NCBI RefSeq assembly: GCF_900102345.1
Contig: NZ_FNKB01000001.1
Location: forward strand, 248,001 to 312,000
From: Leucobacter chromiiresistens
GTDB taxonomy: Bacteria; Actinomycetota; Actinomycetes; Actinomycetales; Microbacteriaceae
Reading direction: 5' to 3'
DNA: 64,000 nucleotides
The position numbers were made by a program, and so were the translations under genes. Each line of letters starts with the position of its first letter. Positions within the stretch are counted from its first letter, which is position 1. Positions 27,308-36,586 of this stretch are shown piece after piece. The notes beneath the pieces were generated by a model, which was not told the origin of the DNA, did not search any database, and saw only the letters and a program-made list of their open reading frames with translations.

Positions 27308-29002
27308 TCAGATCTCCCAGTGGCCCGACGTCAGCGATGCGCCGGGAATCGCCTCGATGAGGCGCTGGGTGTAGGGGTCTTGGGCGTTGCTGAAGACGTC
27401 TTCCGTGGCTCCGTGCTCCACCTGCCGGCCGCGCTGCAGCACGGTGACGGTGTCGGAGATCTGCCGCACCACGGCGAGGTCGTGCGAGATGAATACGTAG
27501 GTGAGGCCGAGCTCCTGCTGCAGCCGCGCGAGCAGCCGGAGGATCTGCGCCTGCACGGTCACGTCGAGCGCCGACACGGCCTCGTCGAGCACGACGAGCT
27601 CGGGCTCCACGATCAGCGCGCGTGCGATGGCGACGCGCTGCCGCTGCCCGCCCGACAGCTCGCGGGGGCGGCGCTGGGAGAACTCCGCGGGCAGCGACAC
27701 GACCTCGAGGGCGTGGGCCACCCGCTCGGCGCGATCGGCGCGGCTTCCGGTGCCGATGCGGTAGTTGGCGAGCGGCTCGGCGAGGGTCTGGCCCACGGAG
27801 AGGCGCGGATCGAGCGAGCCGTACGGGTTCTGGTACACCATCTGCGTGGTGCGGCGGAACTGGCGCAGCGCGCCGCCGCGCAGCTCGGTGACCTCGGTGC
27901 CCGCGACGCGCACGCTTCCGGAGGTCGGCGCGGCGAAGCCCGCGATCGCCCGGCCGGTCGTGGTCTTGCCGGATCCCGATTCGCCGACGAGCGCGTGCGT
28001 CGTGCCGGGTGCGACGGCGAACGAGACGCCGTCGACGGCGACGAACGCGTCGGACCCGCGCCCGAACACCTGGCGGAGGTCGCGCACCTCGACGAGGGCG
28101 GCCGCGGATGCGGGCCCGGCCGTCGCCGAGCCGGGCTCGGCTGTCGCCGAGGCGGGCTCGGCTGCAAGGACGACGGTCTCACGGTCGACGAGCCTGCCGA
28201 ACGACGGGGCGTCGGCCATCAGCTGCTTCGTGTACGCCGAGGCGGGGTTCGCGAGCACCTGCGCCGCGGGCCCCGACTCCTGCACCTCGCCGCCGCGCAT
28301 CACGACGACGCTGTCGGCCCGGTCGGCCGCCACCGCGAGGTCGTGCGTGATGAACAGCACACCGGTTCCCGTCTCCTCGCGCAGGCGATCGATCAGGTCG
28401 AGCACAGTGCGCTGCACGGTGACGTCGAGCGCGCTGGTGGGCTCGTCGGCGATGATCAGCTCGGGGTCGTTGGCGAGGGCCGCGGCTATGAGCACGCGCT
28501 GCCGCATGCCGCCCGAGAACTCGTGCGGGTACTGCCGGGCGCGCTTGACGGGCTGGTCGATGCCGACCTGCTCGAGCAGCGCGTGCACGCGATCGCGCAC
28601 CTCGTCGCGGCTCGGCCGGCCGTGGATGCGCAGCGACTCGCTGATGCTCTTGCCGACCGGCTGCACGGGGTTGAGCGAGTTGCCGGGATCCTGCGGGATG
28701 AGCCCGATGCACCGACCGCGGAGGTCGCGCCAGCGCCGCTCGGGGAGCCCGACGAGCTCGGTCGTGCCGAGGCGCCGCTCGTTCAGCGTGACGCTGCCCG
28801 CCGTGACCCGCCCGTTCGACGGGAGCAGGCCGATGACGGATTGCGCGACCGTGGTCTTGCCCGATCCCGACTCCCCGACCACCGCGGTGACCTCGCCGGC
28901 GCGCACGTCGAAGCCGACGCCGCGCACCGCGTCGACCGTGCCGCGGCGGGTGCGGTACTGCACCGCGAGGTCTCGGATGCTGAGCAGGGGTGCGGCGGTC
29001 AT
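27308..29002 (-). CDS. Dipeptide-type ABC importer ATPase, two domains fused
   Basis: A 564-residue fusion of DppD-like and DppF-like ATPases. The first has GESGSGKTT, FSGGMRQR and LIIADEPTSALD; the second has GESGSGKTT, LSGGQRQR and LVVLDEAVSALD, where Ala replaces the Pro usual after the Walker B Glu. An Ala/Ser/Glu/Pro linker with an ASATAEPGSATAGPASA repeat lies near residues 275-295. ATG 29002 overlaps the permease stop (ATGA). It energises the permeases encoded upstream. Confidence 0.92.
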   Translation of the reverse strand: MTAAPLLSIRDLAVQYRTRRGTVDAVRGVGFDVRAGEVTAVVGESGSGKTTVAQSVIGLLPSNGRVTAGSVTLNERRLGTTELVGLPERRWRDLRGRCIGLIPQDPGNSLNPVQPVGKSISESLRIHGRPSRDEVRDRVHALLEQVGIDQPVKRARQYPHEFSGGMRQRVLIAAALANDPELIIADEPTSALDVTVQRTVLDLIDRLREETGTGVLFITHDLAVAADRADSVVVMRGGEVQESGPAAQVLANPASAYTKQLMADAPSFGRLVDRETVVLAAEPASATAEPGSATAGPASAAALVEVRDLRQVFGRGSDAFVAVDGVSFAVAPGTTHALVGESGSGKTTTGRAIAGFAAPTSGSVRVAGTEVTELRGGALRQFRRTTQMVYQNPYGSLDPRLSVGQTLAEPLANYRIGTGSRADRAERVAHALEVVSLPAEFSQRRPRELSGGQRQRVAIARALIVEPELVVLDEAVSALDVTVQAQILRLLARLQQELGLTYVFISHDLAVVRQISDTVTVLQRGRQVEHGATEDVFSNAQDPYTQRLIEAIPGASLTSGHWEI

Positions 29003-29862
29003 GCGCGTCCTCCATCGCCGATCGCACGGCTGAGCCGGTTGGTCGCGAGCACCACGAGCACCACTACGATGCCGGGGAGCGCGGTCAGCCACCACGAGGT
29101 GGCGAGGTAGTTGCGCCCTTCGGCGATGAGCAGCCCCCACTCGGGCGTGGGCGGCGGGGCGCCGTAGCCGAGGAACCCGAGGGTGGAGATCTGCAGGATC
29201 GCGGAGCCGAGCTGCAGCGCGGCGAGCGCGATGACGGCGGTGAGCGAGTTCGGCAGGATGTGGCGCCACAGCACGCCGAAGAACGCGCCGCCCGACCCGT
29301 AGGCGGCCTCGACGAACTCGCTCGCGCGCACGCTCACGACCTGGGAGCGGGAGAGGCGCGCGAACACGGCGATGGACGTCGCACCGACGGCGATGGCCGC
29401 GTTCGCGGTGCCGAAGCCGAGCAGGATCACGATGCTGAGCGAGAGCAGCAGGGTCGGGATCGCGAGCAGCACGTCGACCACGCGCATGAGGGCCTCGTCG
29501 ACCCAACCGCCCACGGCGCCCGCGGTGATGCCGATGAGCGAGCCGACGACGAGGCCGACGAGCACGGCGATGAGCGCCGCGCTGATCGACTGCGAGGCGC
29601 CGTGGATGACGCGCGCGTACAGGTCGCGGCCGGTCGCGTCGGTGCCGAACCAGTGCTCGGCGCTCGGGCCCTGCAGGGCGGGGCCGACGTTCGCCGTCGG
29701 GTTGACCGAGGTGAACAGCCCGGGCGCCACCGCCCAGGCGAGGGCGATGAGCAGGATCAGCACCGGCACGATGAGGCCGGGGCGCAGGAGCGCGCGCCAC
29801 GAGAAGCCGCGCCGGGCGGCCGGCGGCACCGCGCGCGCGGCCGAGACGTCGATCGCGGTCAT
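28999..29862 (-). CDS. Dipeptide-type ABC permease, DppC-like
   Basis: A 287-residue membrane protein with a soluble start, first helix ALLRPGLIVPVLILLIALAWAVAPGLF, the DppC loop HWFGTDATGRDLYARVIHG and further helices. It overlaps both neighbours by four bases (ATGA), so the whole importer is translationally coupled. Confidence 0.92.
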   Translation of the reverse strand: MTAIDVSAARAVPPAARRGFSWRALLRPGLIVPVLILLIALAWAVAPGLFTSVNPTANVGPALQGPSAEHWFGTDATGRDLYARVIHGASQSISAALIAVLVGLVVGSLIGITAGAVGGWVDEALMRVVDVLLAIPTLLLSLSIVILLGFGTANAAIAVGATSIAVFARLSRSQVVSVRASEFVEAAYGSGGAFFGVLWRHILPNSLTAVIALAALQLGSAILQISTLGFLGYGAPPPTPEWGLLIAEGRNYLATSWWLTALPGIVVVLVVLATNRLSRAIGDGGRA

Positions 29863-30821
29863 GCGGGCACTCCGTTCTGCGTTCGCGCGGTGCGCTGCCT
29901 GAGCCGCGCGTCGAGCACGGGGTACAGCAGATCCACCACGAGGTTGATGGTGACGAAGACGACGGTCGCGATGACGACCACGGCGAGCAGCACGGGGGTG
30001 TCGCGGTTGGCGACCGCCTGCGCGGTGAGCGCGCCGATGCCGACCCGCCCGAAGACGGCCTCGGTGACGATCGCGCCGCCGACGAGCTCGCCGAAGAGCA
30101 GGCCGGCCATCGTCATCGCCGGCAGCAGGGCGTTCGGGGCGACGTTGCGCCAGAGCAGCCAGCTGGTGCTGGCGCCCCGGGCCCGCACCACCGCGATGAA
30201 CGGCTGCTCGCTGACCTCGTCGATGCTGCGCAGCAGCACCTGGGCGAGGGGCGCCGCGATGGGGATCGCGAGGGTGATGGCGGGCAGGATGAGCGCCTGC
30301 ACGTCAGTCGCCCCGATCGTCGGCACGAGGCCGAGCTGGAAGGAGAACACCTGGATGAGCACGATGCCGATCCAGAAGACCGGCAGCGAGACGAAGAGCG
30401 GCGGCAGGTTGCGGAAGAGGCGCCGCAGCCAGCTGCCCGCGCCGTAGCTCGCGGTGAACGCGATGACCACGGCCAGGAAGACGGCGAGGATCAGTGCGAC
30501 CACCGCGAGGGTCAGCGTCGAGGGCAGCGCCTCGGCGAGCAGGGTGGAGACGGCCGCTCCGCTCTGCACGGAGTAGCCGAGGTCGCCCTGCAGGAAGGCG
30601 CCGACGGAGTCGAAGAACCGTACGAGGAAGGGCCGGTCGACCCCGTAGCTCGCCCGGATCTCGGCGAGCTGCTCGGCCGAGAGCCCGAGGTCGGGGTTGC
30701 CGAAGCGCGCCATGACGGCATCTCCCGGCAGCGCCGCGAGCAGCACGTACGCGGCGGTGTAGGCGAGCGCGAGGACCAGGATCGCCTGGCCCACGCGCCG
30801 CAGCAGCGCCGCCCGGCTCAC
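29859..30821 (-). CDS. Dipeptide-type ABC permease, DppB-like
   Basis: A 320-residue permease. LRRVGQAILVLALAYTAAYVLLAALPGDAV is the first helix and following loop typical of DppB, and GELVGGAIVTEAVFGRVGIGAL is the conserved late motif. It overlaps the binding-protein gene by ATGA and pairs with the DppC-like subunit. Confidence 0.92.
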   Translation of the reverse strand: MSRAALLRRVGQAILVLALAYTAAYVLLAALPGDAVMARFGNPDLGLSAEQLAEIRASYGVDRPFLVRFFDSVGAFLQGDLGYSVQSGAAVSTLLAEALPSTLTLAVVALILAVFLAVVIAFTASYGAGSWLRRLFRNLPPLFVSLPVFWIGIVLIQVFSFQLGLVPTIGATDVQALILPAITLAIPIAAPLAQVLLRSIDEVSEQPFIAVVRARGASTSWLLWRNVAPNALLPAMTMAGLLFGELVGGAIVTEAVFGRVGIGALTAQAVANRDTPVLLAVVVIATVVFVTINLVVDLLYPVLDARLRQRTARTQNGVPA

Positions 30822-32461
30822 TCGCCGAGCTGCACGTCGTAGAACGAGGGCCGACCGATCGACTCGGTCTGGAAGCCCTGCACGGAGGCCTGCAGGCCGA
30901 AGACCTGCGGCTCCTCGAACAGGGGCAGCACGTAGGCCTGCTCGGCCAGGATCTGCTGGGCCTTCGCCGACGCGGCCGCGCGCTCATCCGAGGTGGGCAC
31001 CGACGCGATCTCGGCGAGCGCCGCGTCGAGTTCGGGGTCGTGGATCGTGCCGGTGGCGGTGTCGAGGTTGAGGTTCGCGTTGCGGTTGGTCGAGAAGATC
31101 TGCGACTTGAGCACGTCGTAGTCGGCGCGGCCGACCATGGAGTGGTACACCTGGATCGTGTCGGCGTCGAGGCGCGCCTCGTCCTGCGCCGCCTGGTCGC
31201 CGGGGAAGAGCTCGACCTCGATGCCGAGCTCCGCGAGCTGCTCCTGGATGAGCGTCACGACCTCCTTCGAGCGCGGCTGCGGCAGCGCCTCGTTGAAGGT
31301 GATCGACAGGCGCTCGCCGTCCTTCTCGCGGATGCCGTCCGACCCCGGCTTCCATCCGGCCTCGTCGAGCAGCTGCTCGGCCTGCTCCGGGTCGTACTCG
31401 TAGAACTCCGAGGTGTCGGTGTAGCCGAGCGCGGTCTTCGCGAGGATGCCGGTGGCGAGCGGGTAGTTCTCGGTGAACAGGGTGCTCACGATGGCCTCGC
31501 GGTCGATGCCCGCGATGATGGCCTGGCGCACCTTGATGTCGTTCAGCGGGGCGTGGGCGAAGCGGAAGCTCAGGCTGTTGTTGACGCCGTTCGTCGCTGC
31601 GTGCACGAGCGACAGGGTGTCGCCGGTGAACTGCGCCTCGTCGGGCGCGGGGATGGAGCGGGCGATCTGCGCCTGACCCGACGTGACGGTGCCGACGCGC
31701 ACGCTCGACTCGCCCGCGACGATGATGTTGACGGCGTCGAGGTGGGCGCGGCCCTGGTGCTCGCGCGACTCCGGCGCCCAGTCGTAGTCCTCGCGCACGG
31801 CCAGGTCGGTCTCCTTGCCGATCTGCTCGTCGGAGATGACGAAGGGGCCGCTGCCGATGATCTCGGTGGCGTTGCCGGGCCCGAACTCCTCGTTCGTGCG
31901 GTCGAGTGTCGCGTTGGCGAGCAGGCCGGAGTTGATGGTCGAGGTCGCCTGGGCGAAGCCGGGCGACGGCGCGCTGAAGTGGAACTTCACGGTGCGCTCG
32001 TCGACGACCTCGCCGCGCTCATAGTTGTTGATCGCCTCGGAGATCGAGAGCGCGCGATCCGTATCGCCTTTGCCGTAGAGGTCGAAGTTCTTCACCACGT
32101 TCTCCGCGTCGAGCGGCGTGCCGTCCGAGTAGGTGACGCCCTCGCGCAGCGTGAAGGTGTACTCGGTCGCGTCGGCGTTCACCTCGGGCAGCTCGCTCGC
32201 GATCCAGGGCTCGAGCTCGAGGGTCTCGGGGTTCTGGTAGAGCAGGCGATCCGTCACCTGGTTGACGACGCCGCCGTTGGGGTAGAAGCCCGCGGCCGGC
32301 GGGTAGAGCGTGTTCCAGGTCTGCGGCTCGAGGTAGGTGAGCGTGCCGCCCTCCTGCGCCGCGCCGTCGCCGGAGCCGCCGCCCGCGTTCGCCGAGCACC
32401 CGGTGATCGCCATCGCGGCTACTGCCATCGTGGCGATCCAGGCGATGCGGTGCTTCTTCAT
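30818..32461 (-). CDS. Dipeptide-type substrate-binding lipoprotein, KPN_01854-like
   Basis: A 547-residue SBP_bac_5 protein. The lipoprotein signal ends AITGC at about residues 18-22. GGTLTYLEPQTWNTLYPPAAGFYPNGGVV is the start of the mature domain. The linkage to CMD/peroxidase proteins and its sequence style suggest the KPN_01854 group, whose ligand is unknown. It is the first gene of the minus-strand operon that ends with the CMD fusion at 25953. Confidence 0.85.
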   Translation of the reverse strand: MKKHRIAWIATMAVAAMAITGCSANAGGGSGDGAAQEGGTLTYLEPQTWNTLYPPAAGFYPNGGVVNQVTDRLLYQNPETLELEPWIASELPEVNADATEYTFTLREGVTYSDGTPLDAENVVKNFDLYGKGDTDRALSISEAINNYERGEVVDERTVKFHFSAPSPGFAQATSTINSGLLANATLDRTNEEFGPGNATEIIGSGPFVISDEQIGKETDLAVREDYDWAPESREHQGRAHLDAVNIIVAGESSVRVGTVTSGQAQIARSIPAPDEAQFTGDTLSLVHAATNGVNNSLSFRFAHAPLNDIKVRQAIIAGIDREAIVSTLFTENYPLATGILAKTALGYTDTSEFYEYDPEQAEQLLDEAGWKPGSDGIREKDGERLSITFNEALPQPRSKEVVTLIQEQLAELGIEVELFPGDQAAQDEARLDADTIQVYHSMVGRADYDVLKSQIFSTNRNANLNLDTATGTIHDPELDAALAEIASVPTSDERAAASAKAQQILAEQAYVLPLFEEPQVFGLQASVQGFQTESIGRPSFYDVQLGE

Positions 32462-32635
32462 GGTGCTCCTTCTGCTGCTCGTGGCACATTCGACGGCGCC
32501 CGTTCTTGCTGCCCGGGCGATCCGGTTAAGGTTATAGCTCTCATAAGCTAGCGGAAGTCATCGGTGTCACAGAACTTCATGAACCCCACGCGTCATAAAC
32601 GGTCATCCGATCGCGCCGCCCCGCAGCGGGCGGCG
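32462..32635. promoter_or_regulatory. Divergent promoter region, importer and oxidoreductases
   Basis: The sequence around 32524-32556 is A/T-rich (TTAAGGTTATAGCTC and TCATAAGCTAGC). On the minus strand TATAAC is a plausible -10 for the importer. TCATAAACGGTCATCC near 32591-32607 may belong to plus-strand control. No clear operator can be assigned. Confidence 0.4.
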
Positions 32636-32647
32636 TATAACGGAAGC
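32636..32647 (+). promoter_or_regulatory. -10 box for leaderless FAD protein gene
   Basis: TATAAC at 32636-32641 is followed by GGAAGC and then the ATG at 32648. This supports 32648 rather than the upstream GTG at 32564 as start. Confidence 0.45.
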
Positions 32648-34732
32648 ATGACCCCCACTCCGACGGCCGCGAAGATCGCCATCATCGGAGTCGGGCCGCG
32701 CGGCACCTCCCTCGTGGAGCGGATCGGCGCGCACCTGCTCGGCGCCGGTGACCGCAGCGGCGCCGCCGCCCTCGAACTGCACCTCGTCGAGGAGACCGAG
32801 TTCGGCGCCGGACGCATCTGGCGCACCGACCAGACCCGCGAGCTCTGCATGAACACCCTCGCCGACGCCGTCACGCTCTTCACCGAACCCGGGAGCACGG
32901 TGACGGGCCCCGTGCGCGTCGGCCCGACACTCTACGAGTGGGGCCTCCTGGCCCTCGCGACCCGATCGGCGGGCCCTCCGCCGCCCCCCGCGGCCGCCGA
33001 GGCGATCGCGCGCATCCCGGCCGAGCGCGCCGCGGCGGTCGACGCCCACCCGATCCGGCCCGGTTTCGCCGAGGCGTACGGCGAGGAGCTCGCGGCGTTC
33101 CGCCCCGAATCGCATCCGAGCCGCGCGCTCTACGGCGAGTACCTGCAGTGGTGCCTCGACCGGGCGATCGCCGAGCTGCCCGACGACGTGCGCGTGGTGC
33201 GGCACCGCGACCGCGCGGTCGGCGTCGCACCGCACCCGGGCGGAGGGCAGCGCATCGAGCTGCGCGAGGGGGCGCCCGTCGTCGCCGACGCCGTCGTGCT
33301 CGCGACCGGGTGGATGCCCGGCATCGACACCACCGAGGAGCGCGAGTTCGCCGCCGTGCTGGCCGAGCGCCCCGAGCTGACCTGGGTGCGGCCGGCCAGC
33401 CCCGTGGAGCAGGATCTGAGCGGCGTGCGCGCCGGCGCGCCGGTCATCGTGCGCGGCATGGGCATGGGGTTCTTCGACACGATGGCGCTCCTCACGCTCG
33501 AACGCGGGGGCGCGTTCGTCGACGACCCGGGTGCGCGCGGCGGGCTCCGCTACGAGCCCTCCGGCCGGGAGCCCGTGCTGCACGTGACCTCGGGGCGCGG
33601 AGTCCCGTTCCGCGCGAAGACGCTCTACGGATCGCTGCCGCCGCGCCCCGAGCAGCGGTTCCTGCTCGGCGTGGACTGGGCGGCGGTGCCCCGCCCCATC
33701 GACTTCGACCGGCAGTTCTGGCCGCGCGTCGTCGCCGACGCCCACTTCGACCACTACCGCACCCTCCGGCGGGTGCGGCCGACGGCCACGCTGGCGCCCG
33801 CCGATCACGTGGAGTCGGTCATCGCCGCCGCGATCCGGCCCCACCTCGACGGCGACCCCGTGCACGGCGCCGACACGCCGCTCGAAGCGGTCGCAGCCGA
33901 CGTCGCCGACGCGATCGCCCCCTTCGTGCCCGCCCCCGCCGACCGGCTCGATCTGCTCGGCGAGATGCGGCCGGTGCAGCACGTCTTCGACAGCGCCGCC
34001 ACATTCGACGCCTGGGTGCAGCGGCGCGTCGCCCACGACCTCGACGAGGCCGCGCTCGGCCGCGACAGCGCCTTCAAGGCGGGCCTGTGGTCGGTGAGCT
34101 CGGCCCGCGGCGTCGCGAACCGCGTCGGCTCGCTCGGCGGCTTCGACGCGGAATCGCGGGGCTCGGGCTTCGCGATGCTGATGGCCGTCGGCGGCATGGC
34201 CGGATCGGGGCCACCGGCGTTCCGCAACCGGCAGCTGCTCGCGCTCGCCGACGCGGGCCTCGTGCGCTGCATCGGCCCGCGCGCCCGCGTCACCATCACG
34301 GAGGCGGGCTTCACGGCGGTGTCCCCGTTCGTCGCCGACTCGCAGGTGACCGCCGATGCGCTCATCGACTCCTGGATGCACTTCCACCACCTCGCCGACA
34401 CCGCCGACCCGCTCGCGCGCGGCCTCGTCGCCGAGGGGCGCGCGCGACCCTTCCGCATCCGCACGCGCACGGGCGAGGCGTGCGAGACCGGCGCCTTCGA
34501 CATCGACCCGGGCACCGGGCTGCTCGTGCACGCCGACGGCTCGCTCGACGACGCCGTGCACGTCGCCGGCATCCCGGTCGACGCGGCGCTCCACGACACC
34601 GTGATCAGCCCGATGCCGGGCACCGACCCGCCCATGCTGCGCGAGACCGATCGCGTGGCGCGCAGCCTGATCGCCGTCGCGCGCCGCGCCGCCGCCCCCA
34701 TCCGCCCCCGCGAAGGAGCCCTCCGTGCCTGA
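32648..34732 (+). CDS. FAD/NAD(P)-binding protein
   Basis: A 694-residue protein of the FAD-NAD(P)-binding (NAD_binding_9) class. The N-terminal dinucleotide motif is IAIIGVGPRGTSLVERIG, followed by ELHLVEETEFGAGRIWRTDQ, then ADAVVLATGWMPG near residue 225 and IVRGMGMGFFDTMALLT near 275. Reactions of this class are mostly undefined; relatives include N-hydroxylating flavoproteins. It is first of three coupled oxidoreductase genes divergent from the KPN_01854-like importer, so they probably act on the imported compound. Confidence 0.8.
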   Translation: MTPTPTAAKIAIIGVGPRGTSLVERIGAHLLGAGDRSGAAALELHLVEETEFGAGRIWRTDQTRELCMNTLADAVTLFTEPGSTVTGPVRVGPTLYEWGLLALATRSAGPPPPPAAAEAIARIPAERAAAVDAHPIRPGFAEAYGEELAAFRPESHPSRALYGEYLQWCLDRAIAELPDDVRVVRHRDRAVGVAPHPGGGQRIELREGAPVVADAVVLATGWMPGIDTTEEREFAAVLAERPELTWVRPASPVEQDLSGVRAGAPVIVRGMGMGFFDTMALLTLERGGAFVDDPGARGGLRYEPSGREPVLHVTSGRGVPFRAKTLYGSLPPRPEQRFLLGVDWAAVPRPIDFDRQFWPRVVADAHFDHYRTLRRVRPTATLAPADHVESVIAAAIRPHLDGDPVHGADTPLEAVAADVADAIAPFVPAPADRLDLLGEMRPVQHVFDSAATFDAWVQRRVAHDLDEAALGRDSAFKAGLWSVSSARGVANRVGSLGGFDAESRGSGFAMLMAVGGMAGSGPPAFRNRQLLALADAGLVRCIGPRARVTITEAGFTAVSPFVADSQVTADALIDSWMHFHHLADTADPLARGLVAEGRARPFRIRTRTGEACETGAFDIDPGTGLLVHADGSLDDAVHVAGIPVDAALHDTVISPMPGTDPPMLRETDRVARSLIAVARRAAAPIRPREGALRA

Positions 34733-35432
34733 ACCGCACTCGACCGACCGACCCGTCGCCCTCGTCACGGGCGCCTCCAGCGGCATGGGCCGCGAGATCG
34801 TGCGCGACCTCGCCCGCACCCACCGCGTCATCGCCGTGGGTCGCAACCCCGAGCGGCTCGGCGCGATCGCCGCCGAGACCGGGGCGACCGCGTGGCGCCT
34901 CGACGTTACCGACCACGACGAGCTCGCGGGCAGGATCGCGGAGCTCGACCGACTCGACGTGCTCGTGCACGCCGCGGCCATCGGCGATCACCGGTCGGTC
35001 GAGGCCGCAGACGCCGCCGACTGGCAGCGCCACCTCGCCGTCAACGTGACCGCCCCCGCGCTGCTCACCCGCGCCGCGCTCCCCCTCCTGCGCGCCGCCG
35101 CCGCGACCGTCGTCTTCATCGGCTCGGGCGCCGGCACGCGGCCCGTCGCGGGCAGCGCCGTCTACACCGCGACCAAGCATGCACTGCGCGGCGTCGCCGA
35201 CGTGCTGCGCATCGACGAGGAGCCGCACCGCGTGCGCGTCGTCACCATCGCCCCCGGCCAGACCGACACCGACATGCTGCGGGCGGGCATTCCGGCGGAC
35301 CGGTACACGCCCGAGCGCTACATCCGCCCGCAGTCGGTCGCCGGCACGGTGCGCTTCGTCGTCGACGCGCCCGCCGACGTGCAGCTCACCGACATCGCCG
35401 TGCGGCCGCGCCAGGAGATCGCACGGCTGTGA
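34725..35432 (+). CDS. Short-chain dehydrogenase/reductase
   Basis: A 235-residue SDR. The cofactor motif is TGASSGMGREI at about residues 15-25, the NxA-type motif is HAAAIGD, and the catalytic residues are Ser in IGSGAGT and YTATK near residue 148. The start is GTG at 34725, overlapping the previous gene by 8 bp. It overlaps the next gene by GTGA. Substrate unknown. Confidence 0.9.
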   Translation: MPEPHSTDRPVALVTGASSGMGREIVRDLARTHRVIAVGRNPERLGAIAAETGATAWRLDVTDHDELAGRIAELDRLDVLVHAAAIGDHRSVEAADAADWQRHLAVNVTAPALLTRAALPLLRAAAATVVFIGSGAGTRPVAGSAVYTATKHALRGVADVLRIDEEPHRVRVVTIAPGQTDTDMLRAGIPADRYTPERYIRPQSVAGTVRFVVDAPADVQLTDIAVRPRQEIARL

Positions 35433-36562
35433 GCGAGCGCACCGAGCACCTCGTGGTCGGCGGCGGGGCGATGGGTCTCGCCACGGCCTGGCAGCTCGCC
35501 GCGCGCGGCGCGAGCGTGCGCCTCCTCGAGCGCTTCGAGGCGCACCACACCCGCGGCGCCTCGCACGGATCGACGCGCAACCTCAACAACGCCTACGCCG
35601 AGCACGAGTACCTCGACCTCTTCGGCGAGGCGGTGGCGCTGTGGCGCGCGCTCGAGGCGGAGTCGCGCACCGAACTGCTCGGGCTGCACGGACTCGCGAC
35701 GCACGGAGACGCCGACGTCGTGACGTCGGCGCACGACGCGCTCGTCGCCCGAGGCGCCGCAGTCGCCTTGCTCAGCGCCGACGAGGCCGCCGCCCGGTGG
35801 GCGGGCATGCGGTTCGCGGGCGATGTGCTGTTCAGCGCGGAGGCCGGCATCGTGCACGCCGCGCGGGCGCTCGCAGCGCTCGAGGCCGCGGCGATCCGCT
35901 GCGGTGCGCTCGTGGAGCGCTGCGAGCGGGTGCTGCGCATCGAGCCGCAGGCGGGCGGCTCGGGCGTGCGGGTGACCGCTCGGGGCGCCGACGGAGCCGA
36001 GCGCGCGCTCGACGCCGACCACGTCACCGTCACCGCGGGCGCCTGGACGGAGGCGCTGCTCGGCGACCTGATCGACCTGCCGCCGCTCGTGGTCACCGAG
36101 GAGCACCCCGCCCACTTCCCGCCGCGATCCGCTTCGCTCGCGTGGCCCTCCTTCAACCACATGCTGCCGCCCGAGCTCGCGGCCGAGTTCGGCGCGCCCG
36201 TCTACGGCATGCCGAGCCCGGGCGAAGGCGTGAAGGTCGGCTTCCACCGGGTCGGCGACGTCGTCGACCCCGACGAGCGCACCTACCGCGCGAGCGATGC
36301 GCAGCGCGAACGGCTGCGCCGCTACGTCTCCGAGTGGTTCCCGGGGCTCGACGGCGACGCACCGGCGGAGATCAGCTGCACCTACACCTCGACCGCCTCG
36401 GGCCGGTTCGTGCTCGACACGGTCGGGCCGATCACCGTCGGCGCCGGGTTCTCGGGCCACGGGTTCAAGTTCACGCCCGCGATCGGCCGCGTGCTCGCCG
36501 ACGCCGCACAGGGGCGTGCGACGCCGCCGGATCGCTTCCGGCTGCGCGCGCACGCCCGCTGA
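35429..36562 (+). CDS. Monomeric sarcosine oxidase / N-methyltryptophan oxidase-like flavoenzyme
   Basis: A 377-residue flavoprotein oxidase. The N-terminus LVVGGGAMGLATAWQLAARG binds FAD. THTRGASHGSTRNLNN-like residues near 30-50 match the MSOX signature. CTYTSTASGRFVLD near residue 310 keeps the Cys that binds FAD covalently, and GFSGHGFKFTPAIG ends the domain. This family oxidises N-methyl or secondary amines to imines with H2O2 release. The CMD/alkylhydroperoxidase fusion in the divergent operon could deal with that peroxide. The start GTG overlaps the SDR stop. Confidence 0.87.
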   Translation: MSERTEHLVVGGGAMGLATAWQLAARGASVRLLERFEAHHTRGASHGSTRNLNNAYAEHEYLDLFGEAVALWRALEAESRTELLGLHGLATHGDADVVTSAHDALVARGAAVALLSADEAAARWAGMRFAGDVLFSAEAGIVHAARALAALEAAAIRCGALVERCERVLRIEPQAGGSGVRVTARGADGAERALDADHVTVTAGAWTEALLGDLIDLPPLVVTEEHPAHFPPRSASLAWPSFNHMLPPELAAEFGAPVYGMPSPGEGVKVGFHRVGDVVDPDERTYRASDAQRERLRRYVSEWFPGLDGDAPAEISCTYTSTASGRFVLDTVGPITVGAGFSGHGFKFTPAIGRVLADAAQGRATPPDRFRLRAHAR

Positions 36563-36586
36563 GCGGGGCCGAGGGCGCCGGGCCGC

